Positions 22,715-31,224 of a stretch of 64,000 nt of DNA are shown in pieces. Under the pieces are notes generated by a model. The model was given only the letters and a program-made list of their open reading frames with translations, was not told the DNA's origin and made no database searches. Made by a program: the position numbers and the translations under genes. Origin of the DNA: JAXMHN01 sp964578605 (lineage in GTDB: Bacteria > Verrucomicrobiota > Verrucomicrobiia > Limisphaerales > SIBE01); the NCBI GenBank assembly GCA_964578605.1, contig CAZODO010000017.1, positions 4,566 through 68,565 of the forward strand, in the 5' to 3' direction. Each line of letters opens with the position of its first letter. Within the stretch, counting starts at the first letter, position 1.

Positions 22715-24382
22715 ATGAGAACCGGTGTCGAATGGATCTTGGCTTGCTGTGTTCTGGCTTCGGCGTGGTGTGCCCACGGTGCCATGCCAGGGGACGAAGT
22801 GGTGGTGGTGTACAACCGGAACCTGCCCGAATCCAGAAGCCTTGCAGAGTATTATGCCAAGCGCAGGCAGGTCCCCAGCAGCCGCCTGTTCGGGTTTGAT
22901 CTTCCCAGCACCGAGACGATCTCTCGGGCTGAATTCAACGAACGTTTGGCGCAGCCGCTCCTCAAACGGCTTCGCGACGAGAAGCTCTTCCTTTACGATT
23001 CAAACGGAGGGTCAACCGCAGCAGGGACGACGAACCTGCCACGGCAGGCGCGAATTCGCTACGCCACCCTCTGCTACGGTGTGCCACTGAAGATCGTCCA
23101 TGACCCGAGCGTGATGGAGGAGGGAACGGATAAGATCCGCCCCGAGCTGCGACGGAACGACGCTTCGGTAGACAGCGAGTTATCGGTGCTGCCTGTTCTT
23201 TCGCCGAAGCCGATGATCACAGGGGTGATTGTGAACCGCGCCTTTTGCGCGACCAACGCGGCTTTTCTGAGTCCTACCAACGGCCTGTTGCTGGTCGGGC
23301 GACTCGATGGTCCCACGGCTGAGGTTGCGCGCGGGCTGGTCGATAAGGCCATCCAGGCGGAGATCGATGGACTCTGGGGACGCGCTTATTTCGACAGTCG
23401 CGGCCTGACCAACACGAGCTACAAGATTGGCGACGACTGGATTCGAGGCGGTGCCGACGTGGCGAGGCGGCTCGGCTTCGAAACGATCCTGGACCAGGAG
23501 GGGGCCACGTTCTCCGCCGGATTCCCGTTGAGCCACGTTGCCCTGTATGTCGGGTGGTATGACGGCGCGGTCTCCGGGCCATTCACGCGGCCCAATGTGG
23601 AGTTCATGCCGGGTGCTTTCGCGTATCATTTGCACTCCTTTAGTGCGAACACGATCCGGTCCGCGACGGCCCACTGGGTCGGGCCGCTCCTGGCCAAGGG
23701 GGCTACCGCCACCCTGGGCTGCGTGAACGAACCGTACCTCGAGGGCACCCCGGATATGATGACCTTCCTGGTGCGCTTCGCTTATTTCGGATTCAGCTTT
23801 GGCGAGGCCGCCTATGCATCGCAGAACTCCCTGTCTTGGCAAACAACGGTGGTGGGCGATCCGCTCTATCGGCCGTTTGGAAAACAGGCGCTCCAGGTGC
23901 ATAACGACTTGATTCGGCGAGGCAGTTCGCTGGTGGAGTGGTCCCATTTAAAGGTGGTGAACATGAGTCTTGCGACGGGCCTGCCGCCGGACAAACTGAT
24001 TCAGTACCTGGAGACGACCCCGGGCACGCGCACCAGTGCTGTGCTCCTCGAGAAACTCGCAGATCTTTATTTTCTCAAAGCGCGGTGGGTTGAAGCGGCG
24101 CCGATTTACCGGCAGGCCTTGCTGCAAAAGCCCTCCCCTCAGCAGAAGGTGCGGCTCATGTTTTCGCTGGCCCGGGCTTTGGACTTTGCGGGGAAGGGCG
24201 AGGACGCCTTCGGGGTATACCAGGAGTTTGTCAGAGTGTTCCCCGATTACCCGGAACTTCTGGGCATTTATCAACGGCTCTCTCCCATGGCTGAGAGTCT
24301 GGGCAAGCCCACTGAGAAGCAGCGGTACGACCAGGAAATCCAGCGCCTGACCCAGCCTCCGCCCGCCGTTCCCGCGGGCTGA
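22715..24382 (+). CDS. TIGR03790-family secreted protein with C-terminal TPR
   Basis: The ATG at 22715 follows GAGGAG, so the upstream TTG at 22709 is not preferred. An N-terminal signal peptide (ILACCVLASAWCAHGA) is followed by the family start GDEVVVVYNRNLPESRSLAE with YYAKRRQVPSSRLFG. The central part contains IRYATLCYGVPLKI and the later ATLGCVNEPYLEGTPDMMTF typical of TIGR03790. The last 130 residues have TPR-like helices (LADLYFLKARWVEAAPIYRQ). The family is common in Verrucomicrobiota and related phyla, and its function is unknown; an envelope or periplasmic location is likely. Confidence 0.8.
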   Translation: MRTGVEWILACCVLASAWCAHGAMPGDEVVVVYNRNLPESRSLAEYYAKRRQVPSSRLFGFDLPSTETISRAEFNERLAQPLLKRLRDEKLFLYDSNGGSTAAGTTNLPRQARIRYATLCYGVPLKIVHDPSVMEEGTDKIRPELRRNDASVDSELSVLPVLSPKPMITGVIVNRAFCATNAAFLSPTNGLLLVGRLDGPTAEVARGLVDKAIQAEIDGLWGRAYFDSRGLTNTSYKIGDDWIRGGADVARRLGFETILDQEGATFSAGFPLSHVALYVGWYDGAVSGPFTRPNVEFMPGAFAYHLHSFSANTIRSATAHWVGPLLAKGATATLGCVNEPYLEGTPDMMTFLVRFAYFGFSFGEAAYASQNSLSWQTTVVGDPLYRPFGKQALQVHNDLIRRGSSLVEWSHLKVVNMSLATGLPPDKLIQYLETTPGTRTSAVLLEKLADLYFLKARWVEAAPIYRQALLQKPSPQQKVRLMFSLARALDFAGKGEDAFGVYQEFVRVFPDYPELLGIYQRLSPMAESLGKPTEKQRYDQEIQRLTQPPPAVPAG

Positions 24383-24432
24383 AACAAGGGCCGGCGCCAG
24401 ACCGCCGAAACACCGTTCGGCCGCGGGAGGCT

Positions 24433-26685
24433 TCATTCAAACCCGAGCAGGCGTCCGCCCTGGAAGGTGAGGAAAGCCAGTGTCCAGGCCAGAACGCCCA
24501 TGTAAGCCCACTGGAAGAGCGGCCAGCGCCACGAATTCGTTTCGCGCCGGACGACCGCGACGGTGCTGACGCACTGCAAGGCAAACACGTAGAAGACCAT
24601 CAAGGTCAGGGCCAGCAAAGGCGTGTAGAGAAACGTCCCATCCGGGCGCCTTTGGTCGCGCAAGGTTTGGGCCAGGCTGCGGGTGTCATCGGAGTCGGCG
24701 GAATCTCCAACGTTGTACACCGTGGACATCGTGCTCACGAAGACTTCCCGGGCCGCGAAGGAAGCGACGATCCCGATGCAGATCTTCCAATCGAAGCCTA
24801 ACGGAGCGAACGCGGGCTCGATCAGACGTCCAAGCCGGCCGGCGAAGCTCTGGCGCAACCTGGCCCCTTGCTCTTGCTGTTCCGACTCGGCCAGCGCGGC
24901 CTCCATCTGCGTCGCTGAACCCGGTTCCAGGGCAGGAGCGGCGGCCTCGATCGATTGCCGCTTGAGGGCGAACTCGCGCTCGACGGCTTCGCTCTGTGGA
25001 TAGGTGGCAAGGAACCAGAGCAGGATGCTGATCCCGAGGATGACCGTCCCGGCGCGGCGAAGGAAGATCTTGGAGCGGTCCCACATATGGTGGATAACGA
25101 CTTTCAACACGGGCTTCTTGTAAGGAGGCAGCTCCATGATGAGCAGGGGGGTCTCGCTCTTGAGGAGTGTCTTCTTGAACAACCAGGCCATCAATAACGC
25201 CGCCACGATGCCCAAGAGATACATGCCGAGCATCGTCAGCCCCTGAAGCCTGACAAAGCCAAAGACCGGCAGGTTCGGAATGCATGCCCCAATCAGCAGG
25301 GTATAGACCGGCAGGCGCGCCGAGCAGCTCATCAGCGGCGCGACGAGGATGGTGACGAGCCGGTCCTTGGGGCTTTCGATGGTTCGGGTGGCCATAATGC
25401 CCGGGATCGCGCACGCGAAGGAGCTCAGCATGGGAATGAAACTCTTTCCGTGCAGACCCACCTTGCTCATGAGACGGTCCATCAGAAAGGCCGCTCTCGC
25501 CATATAGCCGGTGTCTTCAAGGAGCCCAATAAACAGAAAGAGCAAAAGAATCTGGGGCAAGAACACCACCACAGCGCCGACGCCGGCGACGACGCCGTTC
25601 ACCAACAAACTGTTGAGAGCGCCCGGACCCAAAAGACTGCCCACGACCCCGCCCACCCAGTCCACCCCCGACTGAATGGCGTCCATAGGAAGGCGCGCCA
25701 AGCTGAAGATGCTCTGGAACATCAGGCCCATGACCGCGACAAAGATGAGCATTCCCCAGACTTTGTGGGTCAGAATCCGGTCGAGCTTGTCGCTGATCGT
25801 TTCCTGATACTCGAACCGTTCCTGAACCGCTTCCCGGTAGATCGCCGCGATGCGTCCGTACCGCGACTCGATCGCCCCGGTGCGCCAGTCTTCGCCGGCG
25901 GATTCGAGACGGGCTCTCGCGTCGGTAACGGCACGCTGCACGGCGGCGGGGTAAAGGCTCGCGCCTTTTGCCAGGACGCGTTCATCGCTGAGCAGGAGCA
26001 AGGACTCCGCCAACCGGACCGGGGGAATCTTTGAACCGGGCTCCAGGAGCGCGGCCAAGCGCTTGACCTCTTCGGAAAAGGTCTCCGAGAGATTGCCGAA
26101 GAACTTTGCCGCCGCCGTTATCGGAGCCTGGCCGGTGCTATGGTGAAGGATGGCCTGCCGGAGGGCTGCGACCCCTTCGCCCGTGCTCGCCACCATCGGG
26201 AAGACAGGCACGCCCAGAGCCGCGGCGAGTTTCTGCGGATCGATCTCGTGTCCGTTTTGCGTCGCCACATCGAGCATGTTCAAGGCGATCAGGGCAGGGT
26301 AGCCGAGTTCGATGACCTGGGTGGCGTAATAGAGGTTCCGCTCGAGGTTGGACGCATCGGCCACGATCACCACCAGGCTTGGGGACGGGAGCTCAGGAAG
26401 CCTGTGGAAAAGCGCGTCCCGGGCGATCTGCTCGTCCAGGGATTGCGGGCTGAGGCTGTAGGTCCCCGGGAGATCCAGGATGGTCACCGGCCTTTCGCGC
26501 GGGCTTCCCTGCAACCGGCCTTCTTTGCGTTCGACAGTGACCCCAGCGTAATTCCCCACCTTGGCCCGGAGCCCCGTGAGGTGGTTGAACAGGGTGGTCT
26601 TGCCGCAATTAGGGTTGCCCGTGAGAACGACAAATGCGGTGGCCGGTTCGACGCCCCGGGGAGCTTGCTCTGCGGCGGCCAGCAT
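24433..26685 (-). CDS. feoB: Ferrous iron transporter B
   Basis: FeoB is the inner-membrane Fe(II) importer. The 750-residue protein has the N-terminal G domain: G1 GNPNCGKTTLFNHLTG (residues 23-38), GVTVERKEG (G2 region), DLPGTYSL (G3) and NMLD (G4). The membrane part includes Gate motifs with conserved Cys (SSFACAIPGIMATRTIE and LVAPLMSCSARLPVY). A C-terminal membrane helix set follows a hydrophilic insertion rich in Glu/Gln. It is the last gene of a feoA-feoA-feoB operon, 14 bp after the second feoA. No FeoC is visible. Confidence 0.95.
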   Translation of the reverse strand: MLAAAEQAPRGVEPATAFVVLTGNPNCGKTTLFNHLTGLRAKVGNYAGVTVERKEGRLQGSPRERPVTILDLPGTYSLSPQSLDEQIARDALFHRLPELPSPSLVVIVADASNLERNLYYATQVIELGYPALIALNMLDVATQNGHEIDPQKLAAALGVPVFPMVASTGEGVAALRQAILHHSTGQAPITAAAKFFGNLSETFSEEVKRLAALLEPGSKIPPVRLAESLLLLSDERVLAKGASLYPAAVQRAVTDARARLESAGEDWRTGAIESRYGRIAAIYREAVQERFEYQETISDKLDRILTHKVWGMLIFVAVMGLMFQSIFSLARLPMDAIQSGVDWVGGVVGSLLGPGALNSLLVNGVVAGVGAVVVFLPQILLLFLFIGLLEDTGYMARAAFLMDRLMSKVGLHGKSFIPMLSSFACAIPGIMATRTIESPKDRLVTILVAPLMSCSARLPVYTLLIGACIPNLPVFGFVRLQGLTMLGMYLLGIVAALLMAWLFKKTLLKSETPLLIMELPPYKKPVLKVVIHHMWDRSKIFLRRAGTVILGISILLWFLATYPQSEAVEREFALKRQSIEAAAPALEPGSATQMEAALAESEQQEQGARLRQSFAGRLGRLIEPAFAPLGFDWKICIGIVASFAAREVFVSTMSTVYNVGDSADSDDTRSLAQTLRDQRRPDGTFLYTPLLALTLMVFYVFALQCVSTVAVVRRETNSWRWPLFQWAYMGVLAWTLAFLTFQGGRLLGFE

Positions 26686-26699
26686 CGAGTACCTCCAAC

Positions 26700-26951
26700 T
26701 CAGTCGACGGGTGCACAGCGCACCCAGATCTGCTCGGCTTCGTGCTTGCGCAAGGTCAGGTGATATCCGCGCACTTTGATCTCTACGGGATCGCCCAGAG
26801 GCGCGAAGCGGATCAGTTCAACGGGGGTGCCAATCAGCAGCCCCATTTCCATGAGACGCGCACGCTTGTCCGCGGGGACCTTGAACTCAGCAACCGTTGC
26901 CGCCTGCCCCAGGGCCAGCGAACTCAGAGGCTGCATGGCCGGTGGGGTCAT
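26700..26951 (-). CDS. feoA: FeoA-type SH3-like protein (second copy)
   Basis: The 83-residue protein starting at MTPPAMQPLS has the FeoA fold: SLALGQAATVAEFKVPADKR, MEMGLLIGTPVELIRFAPLG and DPVEIKVRGYHLTLRKHEAE. FeoA is a small cytoplasmic SH3-like protein that works with FeoB in Fe(II) uptake. The start is chosen by an ATGA overlap with the upstream FeoA gene, rather than the longer frame to 27035. It lies directly before feoB. Confidence 0.88.
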   Translation of the reverse strand: MTPPAMQPLSSLALGQAATVAEFKVPADKRARLMEMGLLIGTPVELIRFAPLGDPVEIKVRGYHLTLRKHEAEQIWVRCAPVD

Positions 26952-27241
26952 GAGGCCTTCGCCGGCACCGGTTCCACCATGATCGAATCCGCCAATTGAG
27001 AACTGATTCCGAGCCGGACATTGCAAATCTGGCAAATCACATTCGATTGCTGGCTGAGCAGGCGGATCTGTTGGTCTTCGCAGAACCCGAGCTCGCGCAG
27101 CCGATGGCTCACTTCCGGCGGAGCGGCAAGACGCTTGATGCGAACTGCCATACCCGCGCGGATTTTGCTAAGAGGGCATACTTCCGGATTGGGACAGCCA
27201 ACGAAGGCGGTCGGAGTTGGAAGCATCGGTCGGCTGCTCAT
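26948..27241 (-). CDS. feoA: FeoA-type protein with N-terminal Cys pair (first copy)
   Basis: This is the first gene of the operon, 97 residues long. It has an extra N-terminus with CPNPEVCPLSKIRAGMAV, then the FeoA core: RIKRLAAPPEVSHRLRELGF and CEDQQIRLLSQQSNVICQIC. The paired Cys residues (CPNPEVC and CQIC) could bind metal, perhaps iron, giving a sensing or delivery role beyond that of the other FeoA; that is inference. It overlaps the second feoA by 4 bp. Confidence 0.85.
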   Translation of the reverse strand: MSSRPMLPTPTAFVGCPNPEVCPLSKIRAGMAVRIKRLAAPPEVSHRLRELGFCEDQQIRLLSQQSNVICQICNVRLGISSQLADSIMVEPVPAKAS

Positions 27242-27306
27242 GGTGCCGGAACGTAGGGTAATCAGGCCGGGGTTGCAAGAGCCAAACTGATCCGAGCATG
27301 ACCTGC

Positions 27307-27321
27307 GTCAAATTACTTGAC
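27307..27321. promoter_or_regulatory. Inverted repeat between feo operon and prepilin gene
   Basis: GTCAA-ATTAC-TTGAC is a perfect 5-bp inverted repeat about 70 bp upstream of the feo start and 55 bp upstream of the prepilin start. It does not match the Fur box. It could be an operator for a metal-responsive regulator or chance. Confidence 0.35.
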
Positions 27322-27374
27322 AGGGCAGATTGAACCGCTACCAAGGGTAGGTACCGACCACACCGCACTCCTCG

Positions 27375-28208
27375 ATGACTATGAATCCGAAAGAAAACCA
27401 ACTCACCAAACTCAGACTGGGCCAAGGCTTCACGCTGATCGAACTCCTCGTCGTGATTGCCATCATCGCCATCCTTGCCGGAATGCTCCTTCCCGCGCTG
27501 TCCAAAGCCAAATCCAAGACGAAGGGCATCACGTGCATGAACAACACCCGCCAATTGATGCTGGGCTGGCGGCTTTATGCCGAAGATTACGACGACGTCC
27601 TCCTGGCCTCGCTAAGCATGAGCCCTAATCCTTACAACCGAGTCATTTGGGTGACGGGCAGCCTGGATTACACCTCGGCCCGGAGCAATTGGGACATCAA
27701 CCAGGACGTGGCCAAGAGCCCTCTCATGCCCTACATCGGCAACAACTTCTCCATTTGGAAATGCCCCTCTGACATGGGCTTGGTCAAAGACAACCAAGGC
27801 CGGAAGGTGCCCCGGGTCCGCAGCAATTCGATGAGCCAGGTCTTTGACAATGGCGGCTGGCTGCCGGCCTCCAGTTGGCGGATCTACGAGAAGATGAGCC
27901 ATATCGTCATCCCGAGCAAGACCTGGGTCCTGATCGATGAGCATCCGGATAGCATTAACGACGCGGCTTGCGCCGTGCAAATGGTCAAACCCGACGCCAA
28001 AACAGCGCAAATCATCGACTTTCCTGCCAGCTACCATAACGGCGCGGCCGGGATGGCCTTCGCTGACGGACATTCGGAAATCCACAAGTGGCTGGGCACC
28101 AAGATTAAGGCGCCTGTGAAGTACACCCTGATGTCTCTGAACGTGCCTGCGGGCGATTCCCTGCGGGACATCATTTGGTGGTCAGAGAACACGACGGTCG
28201 CCAAATAG
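27375..28208 (+). CDS. Type II secretion prepilin-like protein (H-X9-DG type)
   Basis: The N-terminus carries a full prepilin cleavage/methylation site: LGQG before the cut and FTLIELLVVIAIIAILAG after it, with Glu at +5. The mature part is a globular periplasmic or surface domain ending in AGMAFADGHSEIHKWLG, a form of the C-terminal ADGH signature. Large families of such pseudopilin-like proteins are typical of Planctomycetes and Verrucomicrobia, where their function is largely unknown. Divergent from the feo operon, and followed 62 bp later by the HTH-EIIA gene. Confidence 0.88.
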   Translation: MTMNPKENQLTKLRLGQGFTLIELLVVIAIIAILAGMLLPALSKAKSKTKGITCMNNTRQLMLGWRLYAEDYDDVLLASLSMSPNPYNRVIWVTGSLDYTSARSNWDINQDVAKSPLMPYIGNNFSIWKCPSDMGLVKDNQGRKVPRVRSNSMSQVFDNGGWLPASSWRIYEKMSHIVIPSKTWVLIDEHPDSINDAACAVQMVKPDAKTAQIIDFPASYHNGAAGMAFADGHSEIHKWLGTKIKAPVKYTLMSLNVPAGDSLRDIIWWSENTTVAK

Positions 28209-28270
28209 CTCGCCAAACCAGTCTTGCAAGTGCTTGCGGTCCGGTTATGTTGTGCGTCCGCACAGCAAGT

Positions 28271-28993
28271 ATGCCTTATCGTATTTTGGACCGCGAAGAA
28301 GCGGCCCGTTATCTGAACCTGGATCCTTGCGAGTTGGAGGACCTGATTGCCGGACGGGATATTCCCTTCGAGATCCGAGGGGACCGGACGGTTTTTCGGC
28401 GCCAGGACTTGGATGACTGGGCGTCGCAACGCATTCTCAAGTTCAATGTCAAGCACCTCGCCGCCTATCATTCCCGGGGCGCGAACAGGGGCGAGGGTCA
28501 TGCTCCCGACGAACCTTTGATGCCCGAACTGGTGAGATTGCCCCAGGTCCACGCCGCGTTGAAATCGAAGACGAAAGCTTCGGTCATCCGGGACATGGTG
28601 CGGTTGGCGGCGCGCACGGACTGGATTTGCGATCCCGCGGATCTTATCGAAAGCCTCGAAGCCCGGGAGAGCCTGTGCCCGACGGCTCTTCCCGGAGGCG
28701 TGGCTTTTCTGCATCCGAGGACGCGCCAGCCTTATCAGTTCGAGGCTTCGTTTCTGGCTCTTGGCAGGACGATTCAACCCATTCACTTTTCCGCCCCGGA
28801 CGGCCAGCCCACGGACCTGTTCTTCCTGCTTTGCGTGGAAAACGACCGCCTGCACCTGCGAACCTTGGCCCGCCTGTGTTACCTGGCGCAAAAAACGGAT
28901 CTGCTCGTGGATCTGCGCGAGGCGCCGGATGCCGCGGCAATGTTCGAGGCCCTTCTCGCTTCCGAGCGGCTGGTGATCGAGGCCAAGAGTTAG
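28271..28993 (+). CDS. PTS EIIA (fructose/PtsN type) with N-terminal helix-turn-helix
   Basis: Starting at MPYRILDREEAARYLNLD, residues 1-55 form an excisionase-type helix-turn-helix (EEAARYLNLDPCELEDLIAG, then RRQDLDDWAS). The C-terminal 145 residues form an EIIA domain of the fructose/nitrogen class with the phospho-acceptor in LPGGVAFLHPR (His148). An EIIA with its own DNA-binding domain suggests a phosphorylation-dependent regulator rather than a sugar-uptake component; no EIIB, EIIC or HPr genes are adjacent. It ends in a 4-bp convergent overlap with the HTH-MBL gene. Confidence 0.82.
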   Translation: MPYRILDREEAARYLNLDPCELEDLIAGRDIPFEIRGDRTVFRRQDLDDWASQRILKFNVKHLAAYHSRGANRGEGHAPDEPLMPELVRLPQVHAALKSKTKASVIRDMVRLAARTDWICDPADLIESLEARESLCPTALPGGVAFLHPRTRQPYQFEASFLALGRTIQPIHFSAPDGQPTDLFFLLCVENDRLHLRTLARLCYLAQKTDLLVDLREAPDAAAMFEALLASERLVIEAKS

Positions 28994-29814
28994 GCGAAGA
29001 AAGGATTGTTCGCCTTTTCCGTCTCGACTGTGGTGAGCGGGCCGTGCCCCGGACAGATAAGCGTTGCCGGGGGCAGCGAGAAGATCTGATCGCGAATCTT
29101 CTGTTTTGCGAGATCGGCATGCTCTCGCGGCCCGCCAATGGAGCCTGCGAAGATGGCATCGCCAACCACCGCGACGTTCGGCGCGTCGTCGGGCCAGTTT
29201 CCAATCACGTAAGTGACGCCATCGTCAGCGTGGCCCGGGGTATCCCGGTGGGTGATCCGAAGGCTTCCCAGATGAATGAAGTCATTCGGGCGATTCCGTT
29301 GATCGGGGGGCGCGCCCTTGATGCTGGAGTGGAGTTTGGCTTTCGGGAACCGGTCACGGAACACCGCGAGGGCGGCCATGTGGTCGTGATGCGAGTGGGT
29401 GATGAAAAGGTGCTTAAGCTGCAGAGCTTCGCGGTCGATCCACTCGAGAACCGGTTCCGCGCTGAACCCGGTGTCAAACAGGGCCGCTTCCTTGGTCACC
29501 TCGTCCCAGCACAAGTAGCAATTGACGTCCATGCCTGAACCCCGGGTGGTCACGACCCTTAGTTCACGCCACGCACCAAGATCAATGGCCGGCGGCAACC
29601 AACCGCTCGCAACCCGCCTCAGCTTGGGTCCGTCCAAGCCGAGCAATTTGGCCAGCGCCTCGTAATCCGGGCTGCCTGCAGCTCGCCCTGAATCCTCCAG
29701 TTGCGCGAAATCCCGCATCTCAAGGCCCGCTGCGCGCGCGGCAACTTCCGGTGAGATGTTGGCTGACTGGCGCGCCTTTCGAATGATGTCGCCTACGGAA
29801 TCTTCGAGCGTCAT
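28990..29814 (-). CDS. MBL-fold hydrolase with N-terminal XRE helix-turn-helix
   Basis: The N-terminal 68 residues form an XRE-type helix-turn-helix (SANISPEVAARAAGLEMRDF, then LGLDGPKLRRVASG). The rest is a glyoxalase-II-like metallo-beta-lactamase domain with FITHSHHDHMAAL (HxHxDH at 140-145), a DTPGHADDGVTYVIG strand, VVGDAIFAGSIGG and the late His in CPGHGPLTTVE. It hydrolyses an unknown thioester or phosphodiester-type substrate. Fusing the enzyme to an XRE domain is unusual and suggests a substrate-coupled regulator. It converges on the HTH-EIIA gene and is divergent from the aromatic attenuator. Confidence 0.8.
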   Translation of the reverse strand: MTLEDSVGDIIRKARQSANISPEVAARAAGLEMRDFAQLEDSGRAAGSPDYEALAKLLGLDGPKLRRVASGWLPPAIDLGAWRELRVVTTRGSGMDVNCYLCWDEVTKEAALFDTGFSAEPVLEWIDREALQLKHLFITHSHHDHMAALAVFRDRFPKAKLHSSIKGAPPDQRNRPNDFIHLGSLRITHRDTPGHADDGVTYVIGNWPDDAPNVAVVGDAIFAGSIGGPREHADLAKQKIRDQIFSLPPATLICPGHGPLTTVETEKANNPFFA

Positions 29815-30005
29815 GGCTCAAGGCTAAAGGGCGGCCGCCGCTCACGCAACCCGGACTTGGGCGCGGAGCAGCCATTCTCGTTTCAGGCAGGGCGACTCGC
29901 TCCGTCGCGCGCCGTGGCTAACTTCCGCCTGACCGTGATTGTCTCCGCACAGAATTCTTTCCGCCCAGTCTGCAGAATGTTTGAGAGAAAGAGAAAGCAA
30001 GAGCA

Positions 30006-30033
30006 TTGACGAAGAAGTGAACTCTGCTAATCT
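30006..30033 (+). promoter_or_regulatory. aroF: Putative promoter of the DAHP synthase leader
   Basis: TTGACG at 30006-30011 and TAATCT at 30028-30033 with a 16-bp spacer; the -10 is preceded by TG (extended -10 form). Transcription would begin near the leader-peptide ATG at 30042. Confidence 0.45.
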
Positions 30034-30041
30034 GAGCGGGC

Positions 30042-30128
30042 ATGACAAACCGCAGCCAGCGCTTTAGCAACTGGTTTGGCTGGGCGTTCTACTTTAGCCC
30101 GCTGAACCTGCGCGTCGGGCTGCATTAA
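30042..30128 (+). CDS. Aromatic-amino-acid leader peptide, 28 aa
   Basis: This 28-codon peptide has a dense aromatic core, FSNWFGWAFYF (positions 8-18), with four Phe, two Trp and one Tyr. It then reads SPLNLRVGLH and stops 18 bases before a terminator hairpin ahead of DAHP synthase. This is the layout of a translation-coupled attenuator. When charged Phe, Tyr or Trp tRNA is scarce, the ribosome stalls in the aromatic core and leaves downstream RNA free. The ribosome-binding site (GAGCGGG) is weak. Recognised from the sequence alone; no family name is claimed. Confidence 0.85.
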   Translation: MTNRSQRFSNWFGWAFYFSPLNLRVGLH

Positions 30129-30175
30129 GCGCAAACTTTAACCCGAGCCGCAGGTCGTCACCCCTGCGGCTTTTT
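30106..30175 (+). terminator. Attenuator terminator with competing antiterminator
   Basis: AGCCGCAGG at 30146-30154 pairs perfectly with CCTGCGGCT at 30163-30171, giving a 9-bp stem with an 8-nt loop followed by TTTTTAT. ACCTGCG at 30106-30112, inside the end of the leader peptide, is complementary to CGCAGGT at 30149-30155 and so can open the terminator. A 5-bp pairing CGCAG (30051) with CTGCG (30108) can in turn mask this segment. These are the 1-2, 2-3 and 3-4 pairings of an attenuator. Confidence 0.85.
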
Positions 30176-30210
30176 ATTTGCCCAGCTGTGGCGCCCCGCC
30201 CAAAAAACCT

Positions 30211-31224
30211 ATGATAGTCGTCTTACGACCCGAGATTACCAAGAAAGAAGAAAGCGCCGTCCTGAGCGAGATCCGCAAACTGGGATACAAACCCCACATC
30301 ATCCGGGGCGTTGAGCGCACGGTGATCGGCGCCATCGGCGACGAGCGCACGCATCACACGCTCGAGACGCTTGCCGTATGGCCCCAGGTGGAAAAGGTCA
30401 TGCCCGTGCAGAAGCGGTACAAGCTCGTCAGCCGCGAGGGCCAAAGAGAGAATTCGATTGTCGATGCCCGTGGCGTAGCGATCGGAGGCAAGAAATTCCA
30501 GGTCATGGCAGGCCCATGTTCCGTGGAAAACGAGCATCAACTCATGACGACCGCTGAGGCGGTCCGGAAAGCGGGGGCGACCGTTCTCCGCGGGGGCGCC
30601 TTCAAACCCCGCACGTCGCCTTACGAATTCCAGGGGTTGGGCCCGCGCGGATTGAAATTGCTGGCCAAAGCGCGGCGCGCCACCGGTTTGGCCGTGATTA
30701 CGGAGCTTCTCTCCGAAGATCACGCAGAGTTGGTGGCCGAATACGCGGACATCCTCCAAATTGGTGCGCGCAACGCCCAGAATTTCCAACTGCTCATCGC
30801 CGCCGCCAAGACGGGCAAGCCGGTTCTGCTCAAACGCGGCCTGTCGATGAAGATCGACGAATGGCTGCTGGCCGGTGAGTACGTCATGGCCAATGGCAAT
30901 CCCAACTTGCTCTTCTGCGAACGGGGCATCCGCACATTTGAAACCTACACCCGTAACACGCTGGATCTGAGCACGATCCCGATCATCAAGAACGAGTCCC
31001 ACCTCCCAATCGTCATCGATCCAAGCCAGGGATGCGGCCGCGCGGATCTCGTGCTCGCGATGTGCAAAGGCGCCGTCGCGATAGGTGCGGACGCGCTGCT
31101 CATCGAGGTGCACCCGGATCCGTCGACGGCCATGAGCGACGGGGCCCAGCAGCTCAACCTCCAAGGCTTCGAACGGCTCATGGAAGAACTCAAGCCATTC
31201 ATCGCCGCCGCCGGGCGGGAGTGA
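30211..31224 (+). CDS. aroF: 3-deoxy-7-phosphoheptulonate (DAHP) synthase, class I-beta type
   Basis: This enzyme condenses phosphoenolpyruvate and erythrose 4-phosphate to DAHP, the first step of the shikimate pathway. The 337-residue protein has an N-terminal ferredoxin-like regulatory domain (MIVVLRPEITKKEESAV to about residue 70, IGAIGD). The TIM-barrel catalytic domain carries VMAGPCSVENE, LRGGAFKPRTSPYEFQGLG, RNAQNFQLL, LLKRGLSMKIDEW and IEVHPDPSTAMSDG. This layout matches Thermotoga/Geobacillus-type enzymes, which are feedback-regulated by their N-terminal domain. The ATG at 30211 lies 36 bp after the attenuator terminator. Expression is probably controlled by aromatic tRNA charging. 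Confidence 0.92.
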   Translation: MIVVLRPEITKKEESAVLSEIRKLGYKPHIIRGVERTVIGAIGDERTHHTLETLAVWPQVEKVMPVQKRYKLVSREGQRENSIVDARGVAIGGKKFQVMAGPCSVENEHQLMTTAEAVRKAGATVLRGGAFKPRTSPYEFQGLGPRGLKLLAKARRATGLAVITELLSEDHAELVAEYADILQIGARNAQNFQLLIAAAKTGKPVLLKRGLSMKIDEWLLAGEYVMANGNPNLLFCERGIRTFETYTRNTLDLSTIPIIKNESHLPIVIDPSQGCGRADLVLAMCKGAVAIGADALLIEVHPDPSTAMSDGAQQLNLQGFERLMEELKPFIAAAGRE

